Positions 62,342 through 64,000 of a stretch of 64,000 nt of DNA are shown piece by piece (the first letter of the stretch is position 1; each line of letters starts with the position of its first letter). Position numbers and translations under genes: made by a program. Under the pieces are notes generated by a model. The model searched no databases and was not told the DNA's origin. It saw nothing but the letters and a program-made list of their open reading frames with translations. Source of the stretch: an uncultured Chitinophagaceae bacterium (GTDB taxonomy: Bacteria > Bacteroidota > Bacteroidia > Chitinophagales > Chitinophagaceae); the NCBI GenBank assembly GCA_937862815.1, contig CALMED010000034.1:35649-99648 (forward strand), in the 5' to 3' direction.

Positions 62342-63652
62342 ATGTCCGGATTTACCGTAGCAATCGTGGGGCGCCCTAATGTGGGCAAAAGTACATTCTT
62401 CAACCGGTTGTTGCAGGAGCGGAAGGCAATTGTGGACGATCAGAGTGGCGTGACCCGCGACCGCCAGTACGGGGTGGCCGACTGGAACGGAAAATCTTTC
62501 AATCTCATTGATACCGGTGGATTTGTGCCCGACAGCGAAGACGTATTTGAAACGGAGATCCGCAAACAGGTGCGCATAGCTCTCGATGAGGCCAACGCAG
62601 TTGTGTTTATGTGCGATGCGGCAACGGGTATTACCGACCTGGATCAATCCATGGCCGATTTGCTGCGCCGCACCACCAAGCCGGTGTTCCTGGCGGTGAA
62701 CAAAGTAGACAATCACGACCGTCTGCTCGAGGCGAGTGAGTTTTATGCACTGGGGTTTGAACACATATTTTTTCTTTCTTCTATGACAGGCAGTGGCAGC
62801 GGTGAATTGCTGGATGCCATCAGTGCCCTGATCCCGGAAGAACAAGCTGCCGGCGAGGAAGAGCAGGTACCCAAAATTGCCATCATCGGGCAACCCAATG
62901 TGGGCAAGTCTTCTCTCCTGAATGCCTTGCTGGGGGAGGAGCGGAGCATTGTAAGTGATATTGCCGGCACCACCCGCGACACCATACACACCCGCTACAA
63001 ACTGTTTCAGAAAGAGTTTATCCTGATTGATACAGCCGGTATCCGCCGGAAGAACCGGGTGAATGAGGACCTCGAATTTTACTCAGTCATCCGGGCCATC
63101 CGGGCCATGGACGAAGCCGATGTGTGCCTGATGTTGCTGGATGCCACCAAGGGCATCACGCAGCAGGATCTCAATATTTATTCCCTTGCTGCCAAAAAGG
63201 GGAAAGGTATAGTGCTGCTGGTGAACAAATGGGACCTGATGACAAAGGAAACCAATACCGCCCGTGATTATGAGCGTGAACTGAAGGAGCGGCTGGCGCC
63301 CTTTAATGATGTGCCGGTTGTGTTTGTATCGGCTACTGAAAAGATCCGCCTGATGCAGGGAATTGAAGCCGCCTTACAGGTAGTGGAAAACAAGCAGCGG
63401 AAAGTTCCCACCGCCCAGTTGAACGATTATCTGCAGAAAGCGGTTAATGCCTTTCATCCGCCTGTAATACGGGGCGTTCCTGTAAGCATTAAATACGTCA
63501 CCCAACTGCCCACTCCGGTTCCCTCCTTTGCGTTCTTCTGCAATCATCCCAATGATGTGAAGCAGCCCTACAAAAACTACCTGGAAAACCAGTTACGTAA
63601 AACGTTCAATTTTAAGGGCGTGCCCGTTCGCCTCTTTTTCAGGAAAAAATAG
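62342..63652 (+). CDS. der: GTPase Der (EngA)
   Basis: A 436-residue GTPase with two G domains in tandem: GRPNVGKST, DTGG, NKVD in the first and GQPNVGKSS, DTAG, NKWD in the second, then a KH-like C-terminal domain (YVTQLPTPVPSFAFFCN). It acts in 50S ribosome assembly. Length and motif order are normal. The tRNA-like array begins 57 nt after its stop. Confidence 0.97.
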   Translation: MSGFTVAIVGRPNVGKSTFFNRLLQERKAIVDDQSGVTRDRQYGVADWNGKSFNLIDTGGFVPDSEDVFETEIRKQVRIALDEANAVVFMCDAATGITDLDQSMADLLRRTTKPVFLAVNKVDNHDRLLEASEFYALGFEHIFFLSSMTGSGSGELLDAISALIPEEQAAGEEEQVPKIAIIGQPNVGKSSLLNALLGEERSIVSDIAGTTRDTIHTRYKLFQKEFILIDTAGIRRKNRVNEDLEFYSVIRAIRAMDEADVCLMLLDATKGITQQDLNIYSLAAKKGKGIVLLVNKWDLMTKETNTARDYERELKERLAPFNDVPVVFVSATEKIRLMQGIEAALQVVENKQRKVPTAQLNDYLQKAVNAFHPPVIRGVPVSIKYVTQLPTPVPSFAFFCNHPNDVKQPYKNYLENQLRKTFNFKGVPVRLFFRKK

Positions 63653-63665
63653 GCCTGAATTTGAT

Positions 63666-63696
63666 TTTGCAGATTTGGAGTGCCGGATTATCTTTG
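63666..63696 (+). promoter_or_regulatory. Canonical promoter in front of the tRNA-like array
   Basis: TTTG at 63666-63669, a 19-bp spacer and TATCTTTG at 63689-63696. The box ends 12 nt before the first tRNA-like unit (63709), much like the 10 nt seen before tRNA-fMet. Confidence 0.75.
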
Positions 63697-63708
63697 CCGT
63701 CCTTTAAC

Positions 63709-64000
63709 GGGAAAAAAGCTCAGTTGGCTGGAGCGTCCCGACGGCAGTCGGGAAGGTCACCGCTGAGATCAAAAGTTCTTGAAATAAATGGGGAATTAGC
63801 TCAGTTGGCTGGAGCGTCCCGACGGCAGTCGGGAAGGTCACCGCTGAGATCAAAAGTTCTTGAAATAAATGGGGAATTAGCTCAGTTGGCTGGAGCGTCC
63901 CGACGGCAGTCGGGAAGGTCACCGCTGAGATCAAAAGTTCTTGAAATAAATGGGGAATTAGCTCAGTTGGCTGGAGCGTCCCGACGGCAGTCGGGAAGGT
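63709..64000 (+). repeat. 81-bp perfect tandem array of truncated tRNA-Ala-like units
   Basis: Three complete identical 81-bp units (anchored at 63718, 63799, 63880) and 40 bp of a fourth reaching the window edge. Each unit has a tRNA 5' half: GGGGAAT acceptor strand, TA, D-arm GCTCAGTTGGCTGGAGC, then TCCCGA-CGGCAG-TCGGGA in the anticodon-arm position and AGGTCACCG as variable/T-arm start, resembling tRNA-Ala(GGC). The T-arm, 3' acceptor strand and U33 are missing. The first unit has a degenerate acceptor strand (GGGAAAA). No spacers vary, so it is not CRISPR. Assembly artefact is possible. Confidence 0.7.

Noticed and set aside
63704..63934. 76-codon frame made of 27-residue repeats
   Set aside because: It exists only because the 81-bp unit is a multiple of three; it is antisense to the tRNA-like array and has no start or binding-site support.
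63718..64000. CRISPR array
   Set aside because: The whole 81-bp period is identical between copies, so there are no unique spacers, and no cas genes are near.

Overview
The window is an ordinary chromosomal segment of a Bacteroidota bacterium, most likely in or near Chitinophagaceae. The evidence is a complete sprA (type IX secretion/gliding), Bacteroidota-type promoters (TTTG, 19-21 bp, TAnnTTTG) before many genes, futalosine-pathway menaquinone genes, CarboxypepD_reg and TonB-receptor architecture, GIN-domain proteins and a type-2 PyrF. Base composition looks moderately GC-rich and even; I see no prophage, transposase, integrase or CRISPR. Layout: (1) 1-11 kb holds a photolyase tail, a predicted barrel protein, mqnB-mqnD, two tandem PTPS/QueD paralogs plus folE, fabD, a GNAT enzyme flanked by palindromic repeats, a trans-sulfuration enzyme, a DinB-like protein, fhs and fabH. 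(2) 11-22.5 kb holds ruvA-sprA, a paralogous pair of small secreted proteins, a predicted barrel and a lipoprotein of the serine beta-lactamase class. (3) 22.5-29.8 kb holds a GC-rich foldable intergenic element, then the operon sufB-sufC-sufD-sufS-sufE-sufT-like-bacilliredoxin-rrf2, with a perfect 9-bp-arm palindrome at its promoter and a terminator at its end. (4) 29.8-45.7 kb is mostly metabolic: 3-oxoacid CoA-transferase A/B, an OmpA lipoprotein, 3-hydroxyacyl-CoA dehydrogenase, Mrp, PaiB-like protein, glycerophosphodiesterase, kynureninase, pyrF, a glutaryl-CoA-dehydrogenase-like enzyme, a ChaN-like protein, and a fusion of a GT81-like glycosyltransferase with a HAD phosphatase. (5) 45.7-56.9 kb holds a lysophospholipid acyltransferase, a thioesterase, queA with a long foldable leader, a fused oligopeptide ABC ATPase with AMP nucleosidase, an orphan HSDR_N nuclease-fold protein, divergent acyl-CoA reductase and ferredoxin, ddl, a PASTA protein and a rhodanese. 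(6) 56.9-64 kb holds a TonB receptor under a TPP riboswitch (predicted thiamine uptake), two GIN-domain proteins, initiator tRNA-fMet, era, der, and at the right edge a perfect 81-bp tandem array of truncated tRNA-Ala-like units behind a canonical promoter. The genes work together in recognisable groups: Fe-S assembly with its own regulator, ketone-body/glutaryl-CoA catabolism, pterin synthesis and translation housekeeping. The least explained signals are the tRNA-like array, the queA leader, the GT-HAD fusion, and several promoters placed exactly 4 nt before start codons, which suggests leaderless mRNAs.
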